Assembly (NCBI GenBank): GCA_964576715.1
Contig: CAZNWE010000003.1
Span: 1 to 64,000, forward strand
Source: SLRI01 sp964576715
GTDB lineage: Bacteria > Pseudomonadota > Alphaproteobacteria > Geminicoccales > Geminicoccaceae
Reading direction: 5' to 3'
DNA length: 64,000 nt
Shown here: one piece after another, positions 9,771-19,247 of the stretch
Layout: every line of letters starts with the position of its first letter
How positions within the stretch are numbered: position 1 is the first letter of the stretch
The notes under the pieces: model-generated
The model's input: only the letters and a program-made list of their open reading frames with translations
The model's database searches: none
What the model was told of the DNA's origin: nothing
Made by a program: the position numbers and the translations under genes

Positions 9771-10646
9771 TCAGCCGCCGAGCACGGTGAAGATCTGTGA
9801 GCCGTAGCGATCGACCCAGAGGCGGATCGCGAGGCGCAGCCGGTCGACGTCCCAGCCGTCGTCCCAGTACTCGGGATTGGCCTCGATGTCGTCGCGCCAG
9901 AGGACGAAGAACGCCTCGGCCTGGGGGTAGGTGGTGACGTCGGTGAGGTCGGCCACGAGCATCAGCGCGTCCGGCTTGCCCTTGTCGCTCGAGGGCGACC
10001 AGGCGAGCAGGAACGGGCCGCGACGGTCCCGGCCGACGCGCTCGTCGCCGGCATCGCGGATCGCCTGGAGCGCGGCGGCGAGGCCGTAGCGGTCGACGGC
10101 GGTGGCACACGAGCCCGGCCCGCGCGCCTCGTTGAGGGCTGCGGCCGTGGCGTCGTCGGCGATCGGCCAGACGGTGACCATCTGCTCCTCGTCCGGCAGG
10201 TCGAGCTCGTCGCGGCGCGGCAGGGCCGCGACATAGGCCTCGCAGAGCATCAGATAGCGGTCGCGCTCGGCGCTCGAGGCGCGCGCGCGAAAGGCGACGA
10301 TGCCGTAGGCGGCGAAGGCCTCGGGCGGGAACTGGCCGGGGCCGGCGAAGAGTCGCGACGCCCGGATCCTGCCGCCGCCGAGGCCCCGCGACGGCGTCTC
10401 ACCGGGCAAGACCAGCGGCGGGCGCTGCTCAGCGCAGGCCGCGCGGTCATCGATCTCGTCGCAGGCCTCGCGCTCTGCCACTTCCGCGCCCAGCGGCGCG
10501 CTCGCGGTTACGGCCGGCGGCCGCGCCCCGAGCTCGGACGACGTCGACACCGCTGCCGGTGCCGGCGCGCGCGCGGCCGCGAGAACGACCCCCGCCGCGA
10601 CCACGGCGAACAGCACGAATCCTGCCGCACGGGAGGTGTGGCGCAT
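9771..10646 (-). CDS. Exported or membrane-anchored protein of unknown function
   Basis: 291 residues with one N-terminal hydrophobic segment (about residues 7-30) that could be a signal peptide or anchor. The rest is soluble. It has paired cysteines around residues 62 and 71, a central part with FAAYGIVAFRAR, and an acidic, Trp-rich C-terminus (NPEYWDDGWDVDRLR). I do not recognise the family. It precedes the small membrane protein at 9477 with nine bases between them. It starts 87 bases downstream of the ccoI stop, so read-through from cco transcription is possible. Confidence 0.65.
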   Translation of the reverse strand: MRHTSRAAGFVLFAVVAAGVVLAAARAPAPAAVSTSSELGARPPAVTASAPLGAEVAEREACDEIDDRAACAEQRPPLVLPGETPSRGLGGGRIRASRLFAGPGQFPPEAFAAYGIVAFRARASSAERDRYLMLCEAYVAALPRRDELDLPDEEQMVTVWPIADDATAAALNEARGPGSCATAVDRYGLAAALQAIRDAGDERVGRDRRGPFLLAWSPSSDKGKPDALMLVADLTDVTTYPQAEAFFVLWRDDIEANPEYWDDGWDVDRLRLAIRLWVDRYGSQIFTVLGG

Positions 10647-10733
10647 GCCGATCCACCACGGCGTTGTGGTACCGAAGACCGCGAGAGTTTCCGTCCTGGG
10701 GCAAGGCCTGTCAATCGCCGGGCCGCCGGTTGC

Positions 10734-12986
10734 TCAGGCGGCTTTGTCCCGCTGCCAGTTCAGCCGCAGCGCGTTGCCGACGACGACGAGCGAGCTCGCC
10801 GACATCGCAAGGGCGGCGATCAGCGGCGTCACGAAGCCGAGGATCGCGATCGGCACCGTGACCATGTTGTAGCCGAACGAGAGGGCGAGGTTCTGCTTGA
10901 CCAGCCGGCGGGTGGCGGTGGCGGTGTCGAGCGCGGTCAGCACCGGAGCGAGCAGCCGACCCTGAAAGATCGCATCGGCCGCGGTCTGGCTGATGTCGAC
11001 CGCCGACGACGGCGACATCGAGACGTGGGCTGCAGCCAGCGCCGGGGCGTCGTTGAGCCCGTCGCCGACCATCATCACCCGCCGGCCGGCGGCGGCCAGC
11101 GCCTCGAGGTGCCGAACCTTGTCGGCGGGGTGGCAGGCGGGCGTGAAGGTCTCGATGCCGAGCGCCTGTGCCAGCGCCGCCACGGGACCGGGGCGGTCGC
11201 CCGACAACAGCTGCACGTCGAGGCCGCGCGTCTGGAGGGCGCGGATGGTGGCCGCTGCATCGCCGCGCGGCTGGTCGAGGAAGGCAAAGCGATGCGGCGG
11301 CTGGTCGGGCTCGGCCAGCCACAGCTCCGGGCCGATCGCCGCGGTCGCCTCGCGGCTGCCGCTAGTCTCGGCGGTCCGGCCAAGCGCCCAGTCGCGGCGG
11401 CCGAGTCTGACCTCGCCGGCCGCGGTCGCAAGCGCGAGGCCGAGGCCGGGCCGTTCCACGACGCCACGCAGCACCGGGGCGTCCGGTGCGGCACGGACCA
11501 GGGCCCTGGCCAGCGGGTGGCGGGAATTGCGCGCCAGGCCGGCAGCCCGACGAAGCCGGTCCGGATCATCGCCGCCGGCCGCGAGGACCAGATCGCCCTC
11601 GGTCAGGGTGCCGGTCTTGTCGAAGACGACGGTGTCGACCTCGGCCAGGCGTTCCAGCGCGGTCGCCGACTTCAAGAGGATGCCGCGCTGCATCAGCCGG
11701 CCCGAGGCGATCACCTGGACCGCCGGCACGGCGAGGCCCAGCGCACAGGGGCAGGTGATGATGAGAACGGCGATGGCGTAAACGAGCGCCGTCTGCCAGG
11801 CCGCTCCCATGACCAGCCACCAGCCGAGGAAGGTGGCGAGCGCCAGGCTGTGGACCAGTGGCGCGTAGGCTCGGGCGATGCGGTCGGCCAGGGCGACGAA
11901 GCGGCCGCGCTTTTGCTCGGCCAGCTCCATCAGCTTGACGATCTCGGCGAGCAGTGTGCCATCGCCGACGGCGCGGACGGTGATCTCGAGCGGTGCCTGG
12001 AGGTTGATGGTGCCGGCGAAGACCCGCTCACCCGGCCCGGCCGCGGCTGGCACCGTCTCGCCGGTGATGGCGCTGGTGTCGATTTCGCTGCGGCCATCCT
12101 TGATCGTGCCGTCCACCCCGAGCCGCTCGCCGGCAGCGACCAGCACCGTCTGCCCGGCTTCGAGCCGCTCCGGGCGCACGCTGCGGGTCCGGCCGTCGGG
12201 GAGCAGCAGGGTGACGGCGGCGGCCCTGAGGGCCAGCAGGCGCTCGACGGCGGACCGGGCGACGCCCCTGGCGCGGCTGTCGAGATAGCGGCCGATCAAG
12301 AGGAAGAAGAGCAGCATGATCGCACTGTCGAAATACGCATGCTCACCGTGGCGGATGGTCTCGAACAGCGACATCGCCGGGGCCAGGATCACGGCCAGGG
12401 AGATCGGCACGTCCATGTTGGTGGTGCCGGCCCTCAGCGCGGCGAGGGCCGAGCGGAAGAACGGCCGGCCGGCATAGGCGATGGCCGGCAGGACGATCAG
12501 CGCCTGGACCCAGTGCATGAAGGTGCGGGTCGCCTCGCCCATGCCGCTGAAATGGCCGGCCCAGATCGAGACGGCGAGCAGCATGACGTTGCTGGCGGCG
12601 AAGCCGGCGACGGCCATCGCCCGCAGGAGCTCGCGCTCGTGCCGATGGTCGGCGACGGCGAGTGCTTCGGGATCGTAGGGCACGACCGGGTAGCCGAGCC
12701 CCTCGATCTTCCTCACCAGGGCGTTGCCGCGGCTGGCCGGCCCGGTCCATTCGACGATCAGCCGACGGGTGGTAAGGTTGAGCCGGCCGCTCTCGACATC
12801 CGGCTCGGCCTGCAGGGCCCGCTCGATCTTGCGGACACAGCCGCCGCAATGGACGTTTTCGACCATCAGCTGCAGCGACTTCAACCCCGATTTTGGGTCG
12901 CGCTTGACGAAGCTGGTGACGTCGCCGGCGGCTTCCGGCGTTCTCGATGGCGCGGCGTCGCGACCGAGGCCGGCGGCGGCTGTCAC
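10734..12986 (-). CDS. ccoI: Copper-exporting P1B-type ATPase for cbb3 oxidase assembly (CcoI/FixI)
   Basis: 750 residues. The N-terminal heavy-metal domain carries CGGC at 47-50, followed by membrane helices. The actuator TGE motif is at 308-310, CPC at 412-414 in the ion-binding helix, and the phosphorylation site DKTGT has its Asp at 456. The GDGLNDAPAL hinge motif lies near the C-terminus. CcoI/FixI ATPases move copper across the inner membrane for the CuB centre of cbb3 oxidase; the neighbours ccoH and ccoG support this over a general copper-resistance role. GTG start at 12984-12986 overlaps the ccoH stop. A ccoS gene, normally next, is absent: only 87 bases separate the stop from the next gene. 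Confidence 0.93.
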   Translation of the reverse strand: MTAAAGLGRDAAPSRTPEAAGDVTSFVKRDPKSGLKSLQLMVENVHCGGCVRKIERALQAEPDVESGRLNLTTRRLIVEWTGPASRGNALVRKIEGLGYPVVPYDPEALAVADHRHERELLRAMAVAGFAASNVMLLAVSIWAGHFSGMGEATRTFMHWVQALIVLPAIAYAGRPFFRSALAALRAGTTNMDVPISLAVILAPAMSLFETIRHGEHAYFDSAIMLLFFLLIGRYLDSRARGVARSAVERLLALRAAAVTLLLPDGRTRSVRPERLEAGQTVLVAAGERLGVDGTIKDGRSEIDTSAITGETVPAAAGPGERVFAGTINLQAPLEITVRAVGDGTLLAEIVKLMELAEQKRGRFVALADRIARAYAPLVHSLALATFLGWWLVMGAAWQTALVYAIAVLIITCPCALGLAVPAVQVIASGRLMQRGILLKSATALERLAEVDTVVFDKTGTLTEGDLVLAAGGDDPDRLRRAAGLARNSRHPLARALVRAAPDAPVLRGVVERPGLGLALATAAGEVRLGRRDWALGRTAETSGSREATAAIGPELWLAEPDQPPHRFAFLDQPRGDAAATIRALQTRGLDVQLLSGDRPGPVAALAQALGIETFTPACHPADKVRHLEALAAAGRRVMMVGDGLNDAPALAAAHVSMSPSSAVDISQTAADAIFQGRLLAPVLTALDTATATRRLVKQNLALSFGYNMVTVPIAILGFVTPLIAALAMSASSLVVVGNALRLNWQRDKAA

Positions 12987-13492
12987 CGGATGACCAGCCG
13001 TTCGGAGGTGACGAACCGGTCGGCCCCCCGGGTCGCGATCAAGCGCACGTTCCAGACGCCCGGCAGCGGTGCGCTGAAGGGTGCCGAGTAGCTGCCCGCA
13101 CCGTTGGGTGACAGCTCGACGGCGAAGTCGTGGCCCTCGTGGGTCGGCCGCTCGAAGGCGACCAGCACCTCGGCCTCGCGCAACGGCGCCCCATCGGCGT
13201 CGCTGAGTGCCACCTTCACGGTGCCGGCGAGCTCGGCATTGACCTCGGCGGCGAGCGCCGCCTCCCAGCCGAGGGCTGCCTGGCGCGCCGCCGCCTCGAG
13301 ATTGCGGTTGTAGGTCAGTCCCTTGTCGTAGGATCGGTTGACCGCGATGCCGGTCCAGGTGGTGGTCGCGACATAGATCATGATGGCGTTGGCGGCCAGC
13401 ACCACCGCGAAGCCGCCGACGAAGATCCAGGGGATCCAGCTGCCGCGCCCGGCCGCATCGGTCGGTTCTGTGTACCGCTCGCTGTCGTTCAT
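12983..13492 (-). CDS. ccoH: Cytochrome oxidase assembly protein CcoH/FixH
   Basis: 169 residues. A short cytoplasmic head is followed by one membrane helix (about 19-43, WIPWIFVGGFAVVLAANAIM). A periplasmic domain follows, with the typical YDKGLTYNRNLEAA and a C-terminal beta-rich part (GSYSAPFSAPLPGVWNVRL). FixH/CcoH interacts with CcoI and is needed for cbb3 maturation. The start overlaps the ccoG stop (ATGA) and the stop overlaps the ccoI start (GTGA), so the three genes form a tightly coupled operon. Confidence 0.92.
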   Translation of the reverse strand: MNDSERYTEPTDAAGRGSWIPWIFVGGFAVVLAANAIMIYVATTTWTGIAVNRSYDKGLTYNRNLEAAARQAALGWEAALAAEVNAELAGTVKVALSDADGAPLREAEVLVAFERPTHEGHDFAVELSPNGAGSYSAPFSAPLPGVWNVRLIATRGADRFVTSERLVIR

Positions 13493-14946
13493 GGCTCGGG
13501 ACCCCTGAAGACCGTCGCGATCCGCCGCTCCTCGCCGGAGCTGGTGTCGGTGAGCACCATGGTGAGCGGCGTCGACGAGGCGGTCAAGACGTCGGGTGCG
13601 ACGCGGACGAAGACGCGGTGGGTGGCGACATCGTCGGCCGGCGCCTCGAGGGTCAGCCGCTCGCCGCTCGCGCCGGCCGGGGTGCTCAAGCTCGCCGGTG
13701 GTGCGGCGTCGCCGAGGGTCAGGGTGTAGGCGCGCGCATCGTGCGCCTTGTTGAGGATCTTGACGTCGAAGCCGTTTCTGATGCTGCCGTCGGACAGGGT
13801 GACGAACAACGGGTTGCGCTCCGGGATGACGCTGAGCTCGGTCGAGGCCCGGGTGACGAAGGCGCCGGTCATCACCAGCGCGGCGAGGCCCAGGACCCCG
13901 ACATAGACCATGGTGCGCGGTCGGACGAGCCGGAACACCGGCGCCTCGCCATTGGCCCGGCGGACCTGGTTGCGCTCGCTGTCATAGGCGATCAGGTTCG
14001 CCGGCCGGCCGACCTTGGCCATCACCTCGTTGCAGGCGTCGATGCAGAGGCCGCAGCCGATGCATTCGAGCTGGAAGCCGTCGCGGATGTCGACGCCGGT
14101 CGGGCAGACGGCGACGCATTGCTTGCAGTCGACGCAGTCGCCACGGCCCTCCCAGCTGTCACCCTTCTTGTGCTTGCCGCGCGGCTCGCCGCGCCAGGCC
14201 TCGTAGGTGACCGCCATGGTGTCCTGGTCGACCAGCGCTCCCTGGATCCGCGGCCACGGACACATGTAGGTACAGACCTGCTCGCGGGCCATGCCGGCCA
14301 AAACGTAGGTCGTCGCGGTGAACAGGAAGGTGAAGAAGTAGATGGCCGGCCCCGCCTGTCCGGTGAAGAAGTCGACCACGACCGTCGGCGCGTCGTTGAA
14401 GTACATGATCCAGGCGCCGCCGGTGAGAAAGGCGATCAACAGCCAGACGGCGTGCTTGGTCAGCCGCTTGCGCCACTTGGCTTTCGTCCAGGGCTGCCTG
14501 TCGAAGCGCATCCGCTCGTTGCGGTCGCCCTCGATCCAGCGCTCGACCTGCATGAAAAGGTCGGTCCAGACGGTCTGCGGGCAGGCGAAGCCGCACCAGA
14601 TGCGACCGAACAGCGAGGTTACGAAGAACAGGCCGAAGGCGGCGAGCACCAAAAGACCGGTGAGGTAATAGACCTCCTGCGGCCAGATCTCGATCCAGAA
14701 GAAGTACAGCCGGCGACCGGCCATGTCGACGAGGATCGCCTGATCCGGGGCGTTCGGTCCCCGATCGAAGCGAATCCAGGGCGCCAGGTAGTAGATGGCG
14801 AGCATGATCGCGAGCCCGACCCATTTGATCGTACGGAACCGGCCCTTGATCGCCTTGGCGTAGACCTCGACCCGACCCTGATAGAGGGGCGAACTCCGCT
14901 GCTCTTGCCGGGACTGCACGTCCTCGACGTGGACTAACTCGCTCAA
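13489..14946 (-). CDS. ccoG: Cytochrome c oxidase accessory protein CcoG (4Fe-4S membrane protein)
   Basis: 485 residues, first gene of ccoGHI. Several membrane helices occupy the N-terminal half, with the family motif FGRIWCGFACPQTVWTD. A bacterial ferredoxin segment follows, with CVDCKQCVAVCP and CIGCGLCIDAC, i.e. two 4Fe-4S clusters, and then an immunoglobulin-like C-terminal domain outside the membrane. CcoG is proposed to reduce copper for CcoI during cbb3 oxidase assembly. The structural genes ccoNOQP, often directly upstream, are not here: the next gene upstream is unrelated and divergent. Confidence 0.94.
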   Translation of the reverse strand: MSELVHVEDVQSRQEQRSSPLYQGRVEVYAKAIKGRFRTIKWVGLAIMLAIYYLAPWIRFDRGPNAPDQAILVDMAGRRLYFFWIEIWPQEVYYLTGLLVLAAFGLFFVTSLFGRIWCGFACPQTVWTDLFMQVERWIEGDRNERMRFDRQPWTKAKWRKRLTKHAVWLLIAFLTGGAWIMYFNDAPTVVVDFFTGQAGPAIYFFTFLFTATTYVLAGMAREQVCTYMCPWPRIQGALVDQDTMAVTYEAWRGEPRGKHKKGDSWEGRGDCVDCKQCVAVCPTGVDIRDGFQLECIGCGLCIDACNEVMAKVGRPANLIAYDSERNQVRRANGEAPVFRLVRPRTMVYVGVLGLAALVMTGAFVTRASTELSVIPERNPLFVTLSDGSIRNGFDVKILNKAHDARAYTLTLGDAAPPASLSTPAGASGERLTLEAPADDVATHRVFVRVAPDVLTASSTPLTMVLTDTSSGEERRIATVFRGPEP

Positions 14947-15238
14947 TGCGCACCTGCCTGCTCAAGACCCGCGGCCCAGCCTCGCCGAGGCGCATCGTTC
15001 CTTCACCGACGTGTTGCGCGGCCCGGCCACCAGACAAAGGCAGAACTAGCACGCCGCGACAACCGGTTGGCCGCGACCTGGTGGCGCGCCGTTCGCACAA
15101 CTGGTAAATTGCGTGAGGGCGGAGCAACGGCAACAGGGTCGGGTTCATTGAGCGATGGTTGATTTGATCGGCAATCGCGCTACGGTTTCTCGACAACGCC
15201 GACAACGGAGATCGGCGACGCACAACCGAGGCGATGCG
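14947..15238. promoter_or_regulatory. Divergent intergenic region upstream of ccoG
   Basis: 292 bases between ccoG (minus) and an exported protein (plus). Low-oxygen regulators often control cco genes. I found only an FNR half-site (TTGAT at 15159-15163) whose partner half is not conserved, so regulation cannot be read from the sequence. GAGG at 15228-15231 is the likely ribosome binding site for the plus-strand gene. Confidence 0.3.
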
Positions 15239-15940
15239 ATGGAGAACAGGGATGGGCTGGCCGGTCGGGACGAGCGACGCCTGGTGCGCCGTACCAAGCG
15301 GTCGCGGCGGCGGCGGTTCTGGGCCGGCCTGATCGGCGGCATCATCGGCTGGGGGCTCGCCGGGCTGGACGGTGGCGAAGCCGGTACCGTGACGATGCCA
15401 CCCCTCGACGTCGATTTCACCGCCGCTGGCACCTACAGCACATCGGCGCTCGGTACCGTGACCTTCGAGCTCGCCGGCAACGTGCGGGTCGTGCGCCAGG
15501 TCATCGTGCTCCCCGACAGCGAGATCGAGATGTTGTTCGATCGCATGGCCGCCAAGGTCACGGTGATCCGCGACAGTGCCGTCGACGTTTTGCCGGCGGC
15601 GAGCGGCGTGGTGCGCTTGTTCGAACCCTTCGCGCAGGCGCAATACACAGCGGATGGTCCGCTCGAGATCGTCCGCGACGGCATCGGCAGTCACCTCGGG
15701 CACAGCTGCGAGCGCTATCGGGCGCTCGGCCACGTCGGCGGCGCGCCGCTGCGTGCCACGACCTGCATCACCAGCAGCGGCATCCCCTTGTTCACCGAAA
15801 CCGTGAGTGCCACGCACCGCAGTCGCGCCGAGCTCACGGCCTTGTCCTTCGTCGCCCCCGATCCCCGACGCCTGGCCGAGCCGACCGTCCGTCTGCGACC
15901 CGACCGGGCGAGCGCTGCCGGCGTGCCGGGCGGGAGCTGA
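15239..15940 (+). CDS. Exported protein of unknown function
   Basis: 233 residues from the ATG at 15239, which has GAGG seven bases upstream; an in-frame start at 15155 would add 28 Arg-rich residues with no ribosome binding site. A basic stretch (RRTKRSRRRR) precedes one hydrophobic segment (about 27-43, WAGLIGGIIGWGLAGL). The protein is therefore probably exported or anchored, with the rest outside. The body has alternating hydrophobic, beta-rich sequence and two cysteines near the middle (HSCERY, TTCITSS). I do not recognise the family. Confidence 0.65.
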   Translation: MENRDGLAGRDERRLVRRTKRSRRRRFWAGLIGGIIGWGLAGLDGGEAGTVTMPPLDVDFTAAGTYSTSALGTVTFELAGNVRVVRQVIVLPDSEIEMLFDRMAAKVTVIRDSAVDVLPAASGVVRLFEPFAQAQYTADGPLEIVRDGIGSHLGHSCERYRALGHVGGAPLRATTCITSSGIPLFTETVSATHRSRAELTALSFVAPDPRRLAEPTVRLRPDRASAAGVPGGS

Positions 15941-16009
15941 CACGGCCGTGTGGCGGCAGCGGACATCGCGTGCGGACTGCCGCCGCCGGCTTTCGCCGCC
16001 GCCCGCGCC

Positions 16010-16855
16010 ATGAAGCTCTATCGCGAATTCACCGATCAGGCGGCACTGGACGCGGCCTACGACCCATCATCGAGCGTGCCGGACGCAGCGTCGCTGATGG
16101 CCGCCTGGCGGAGCCGGAGTGCCGCCGCACTGGCGCGGCTCGAGGCGCGGCTCGAGACGCGCTACGGGCCGACCGTGGCGGAATATCTCGACATCTTCCC
16201 GGCGGGCGATGGCGCGCCGGTGCACATCTTCGTCCACGGCGGCTACTGGCGCCGCTTCTCGGCCCGGGATTTCGCCTGGATCGCCGAGCCCCTGGTGGCG
16301 CGCGGCGTGACCGCGGTGGTCGTCAACTACGCGCTCTGCCCCGCCGTTTCGCTGACCGAGATCGTCCGCCAGATCCGCGCCGCCATCGCCTGGACCTACG
16401 GCAATTTCAACCGCTTCGGTGGTGCGGCGCGGCGTCTGACCCTGTCCGGCCATTCCGCCGGTGGGCATCTCGTGGCGATGGCCATGGCGACCGATTGGCC
16501 GGGTGACTACGGCCTGCCGGCCGATTTCCTCGGCGGTGCTGTCGCGTTGAGCGGTCTTTTCGATCTTCGCCCGTTTCCCTACACCTACCTGCAGCCGGCC
16601 CTGCAGTTGACCACGCGCGAGGTGCTCAGGCTCAGCCCGATCGATCTCCAGCCGCTGGTCGAGGCACCGCTGACCGTTGCGGTAGGGGCTGGCGAGAGCG
16701 CCGAATTCCGCCGCCAGAGCCGGGCGTTGGTCGAGCGCTGGCGAGACCGCGGGCTGGCCATCCGGCACACCGAGATCCCGGCTGCCAACCATTTCACCGC
16801 GCTCGACGCGCTGTTCGACCCGGAGCGGCCCGATTTGCTGCCGCTCGGCGGCTGA
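16010..16855 (+). CDS. Alpha/beta hydrolase, N-formylkynurenine formamidase-like
   Basis: 281 residues. Alpha/beta hydrolase fold with the HGGYW oxyanion motif, the nucleophile elbow GHSAGGHL, and a C-terminal NHFTALDAL carrying the likely catalytic His. The HGGYW plus GHSAGG pattern and the N-terminal LYREFTDQAALDAAYD resemble KynB-like arylformamidases and carbamate hydrolases more than lipases. No tryptophan-degradation genes are nearby, so the substrate is open. The ATG at 16010 matches the family N-terminus; the longer frame from 15950 adds 20 residues with no support. Confidence 0.8.
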   Translation: MKLYREFTDQAALDAAYDPSSSVPDAASLMAAWRSRSAAALARLEARLETRYGPTVAEYLDIFPAGDGAPVHIFVHGGYWRRFSARDFAWIAEPLVARGVTAVVVNYALCPAVSLTEIVRQIRAAIAWTYGNFNRFGGAARRLTLSGHSAGGHLVAMAMATDWPGDYGLPADFLGGAVALSGLFDLRPFPYTYLQPALQLTTREVLRLSPIDLQPLVEAPLTVAVGAGESAEFRRQSRALVERWRDRGLAIRHTEIPAANHFTALDALFDPERPDLLPLGG

Positions 16856-16990
16856 GCCGCAACGACAGCACTTGGTAAGCCGACCACCGGCCTGCCGACC
16901 CGAGCCGGTTCAGGGTGACCGGAGCTGTGCCAGGCGAGGCGGCGGCATCCAGCCCGGTCGAGCCGCGTCGGCACCGAGCGGCGCCGCCGG

Positions 16991-18172
16991 CTAGCGCTCG
17001 ACGACCAGCCGCAGCGCGTGGCTGGCGATCATCTGCTCTTCATTGGTCGGGATGACGCGCACCTCGACGGCACTCGCCTCGGTGGAGACGACCGGGTCGT
17101 GCCGGGCGTTCCTGCTGCCGTCGAGGGTGATGCCGAGCCATTCCAACCCGTCGCACACCTTGGCCCGGATATTGGCCGAGTGCTCGCCGATCCCGGCGGT
17201 GAAGACGAGGCCGTCGATACCCTCGAGCGCGGCGGCGAGGGCACCGATCTCGCGGCGGATGCGATAGGCGAAATAGTCGATCGCCGCCGCCGCATCCGGG
17301 CTGTCGCTGGCCTCCAGATCACGCATGTCGCTGCTGATCCCGGACAGGCCGAGCAGGCCGGAACGCTTGTAGAGCAGGTCGCTGAGCGCGTCGCCGGACA
17401 GGCCGCCGTCGCTCAGCAGATGCAGCAGCACGCCCGGGTCGATCTGCCCCGAGCGGGTGCCCATCGGCAGGCCGTCGAGGGCGGTGAAGCCCATCGAGCT
17501 GTCCACGCTGCGCCCGTCCCTGATCGCACAGGCGCTCGCCCCGTTGCCGAGATGGGCGACGACCACCCGGCCGGCGGCGAGCCTCGGCGCGATCCGCTTG
17601 AGCTCACGGGCGATGAATTCGTAGGACAGGCCGTGAAAGCCGTAGCGCCGGATCCCCTGCTCGTAGTGGTCGCGCGGCAGGGCGTACGTGTCGGCGACCC
17701 AGGGGTGGTGCCGGTGGAAGGCGGTATCGAAGCAGGCGACCTGCGGCACCCCCGGATAGGCCAGTGCCACGGCCTCGATCGCTTTCAAGTTGTGCGGCTG
17801 GTGCAGGGGGGCGAGCGGGATCAGCTGCTCCAACGCTTCCATGACGCGGCCGTCGACGAGCACCGGCTCGGCGAAGTCGGTGCCGCCATGGACGACGCGA
17901 TGGCCGACGACCCCGACCTTGCGGCCTTCGAGATAGCCGGCGAGCCAATCGACGAGGTGCTGCATGGCCATCCGATGACCACCGCCGGCGGCGTATTCGA
18001 GTTCGGCCAGGACTTCGCCATCGGGCTGCTTGGCGACGAACCGCGGTTTTAGCCCGATCCCCTCGATCTGGCCACCGGCGACCGCCTCGGGCGGGCCCGC
18101 CGCCGGCTGCTCGAAGAGCGAGAATTTCAGGCTCGACGAGCCAGCGTTGATGACCAGGACGAGATCGCTCAT
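16991..18172 (-). CDS. ackA: Acetate kinase
   Basis: 393 residues. Interconverts acetyl phosphate plus ADP with acetate plus ATP; related enzymes use propionate or butyrate. Family signatures: VINAGSSSLKFSLF at the N-terminus, GHRVVHGG, HLGNGAS, and FTAGIGEHSANIR near the C-terminus. The ATG at 18172 gives the standard length; the open frame extends further upstream without family support. Its partner transacylase is probably the MaoC-Pta fusion at 24844, about 7 kb away on the other strand. fabI lies just upstream (71-base gap) on the same strand and may be co-transcribed. Confidence 0.95.
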   Translation of the reverse strand: MSDLVLVINAGSSSLKFSLFEQPAAGPPEAVAGGQIEGIGLKPRFVAKQPDGEVLAELEYAAGGGHRMAMQHLVDWLAGYLEGRKVGVVGHRVVHGGTDFAEPVLVDGRVMEALEQLIPLAPLHQPHNLKAIEAVALAYPGVPQVACFDTAFHRHHPWVADTYALPRDHYEQGIRRYGFHGLSYEFIARELKRIAPRLAAGRVVVAHLGNGASACAIRDGRSVDSSMGFTALDGLPMGTRSGQIDPGVLLHLLSDGGLSGDALSDLLYKRSGLLGLSGISSDMRDLEASDSPDAAAAIDYFAYRIRREIGALAAALEGIDGLVFTAGIGEHSANIRAKVCDGLEWLGITLDGSRNARHDPVVSTEASAVEVRVIPTNEEQMIASHALRLVVER

Positions 18173-18243
18173 CGCTCCATCCAGCCTTGTTGTCGCCACA
18201 TTTTCATGATGGGCCGCAGCCGCGGCGTCCGGCAAGGGGCGGC

Positions 18244-19044
18244 TTACCCCATGACGTGGTAGCCGCCGTCGATATAGATGGTGTTGCCGGTGATCAGGTG
18301 GCCCGCCGGCGTCGCCAGGGCCGCGGTCGCCACCCCGACATCCTTGATGGTCACCAGCTGGTTTGCCGGGGCACGGGTCTCGGCTATGCTGAGCATCGAT
18401 TCGAACTCGTTGATGCCCGAGGCGGCGCGGGTGCGGATCGGGCCCGGCGAGATGGCGTGCACGCGGATCGCCTTGGGCCCCAGTTCGTGCGCGAGATACC
18501 TCACCGAGCATTCGAGTGCGGCCTTGACCGGGCCCATGAGGTTGTAGTGCGGGACCACCTTTTCGGCCCCGTAGTAGCTCATCGCGAACAGCGTGCCACC
18601 TTCGGTCATCAGCGGCTCGGCGAGCCGGGCCATGCGGACGAAGGAATGGCAGGAGATGTCCATCGCCTGCATGAAGCCGGGACCGGAGCTGTCGACATAG
18701 CGGCCGTGGAGGTCCTCGCGCGGGGCGAAGGCGATCGAGTGGAGGGCGAAGTCGATGCGCCCCCAGCGCTCACCCGCGGCCTGGAACACCGCCTCCATCT
18801 CGCCTGCCGTCTCGACGTTACAGGGCATGAAGATCGGCGCCTCGAGCTCGTCGGCGATCGGCTGGACGTGCGGCTTGGCCTTCTCGTTGAGATAGGTCAG
18901 CGCCAGTTCGGCGCCGAGGAAGCGAAACGCGGCCGCACAGCCATAGGCGATCGACTGGCGATTGGCGACGCCGAGCACCACCCCCTTCTTGCCCTCGAGC
19001 GAGCGTGCCTTGGCGTCGAATGTCAAAATGTCGTCGTCGAGCAT
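18244..19044 (-). CDS. fabI: Enoyl-[acyl-carrier-protein] reductase (NADH)
   Basis: 266 residues, SDR-type FabI that reduces trans-2-enoyl-ACP in the last step of fatty acid elongation. It shows the variant nucleotide motif GVANRQSIA, the active site Y167-x6-K174 (YNLMGPVK), SYYGAEKVVPHY and the C-terminal GNTIYIDGGYHVMG. Its position between ackA and the DUF3141 genes suggests an accessory FabI serving acyl-chain exchange rather than the only housekeeping copy; that is inference. It is divergent from the DUF3141 gene at 19248, with about 200 bases of shared upstream sequence. Confidence 0.94.
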   Translation of the reverse strand: MLDDDILTFDAKARSLEGKKGVVLGVANRQSIAYGCAAAFRFLGAELALTYLNEKAKPHVQPIADELEAPIFMPCNVETAGEMEAVFQAAGERWGRIDFALHSIAFAPREDLHGRYVDSSGPGFMQAMDISCHSFVRMARLAEPLMTEGGTLFAMSYYGAEKVVPHYNLMGPVKAALECSVRYLAHELGPKAIRVHAISPGPIRTRAASGINEFESMLSIAETRAPANQLVTIKDVGVATAALATPAGHLITGNTIYIDGGYHVMG

Positions 19045-19247
19045 GGACGGTCTCCTCCAGGCGCCTTCCGGCTGGCGCCGGCGAAAGCATTAACCTTAGG
19101 GATAGCGCCGAGTGATGAGAGAATTGTTGCAGTGCGAAGTCAGTCGCTGGGCGTTTTGCCGCAGCGCAAAAAGGCGATTGCCAGCCCCGATCGTCATCAA
19201 GGGGTCATCGACGCGTTGCATGGTCGTAGGCGCTAAGGAGGAACGTC

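Noticed and set aside
10647..10733. ccoS after ccoI
   Set aside because: Only 87 bases are available and no hydrophobic short frame is seen.
15159..15172. FNR/Anr box upstream of ccoG
   Set aside because: Only one half-site (TTGAT) is present; the second half does not match ATCAA.
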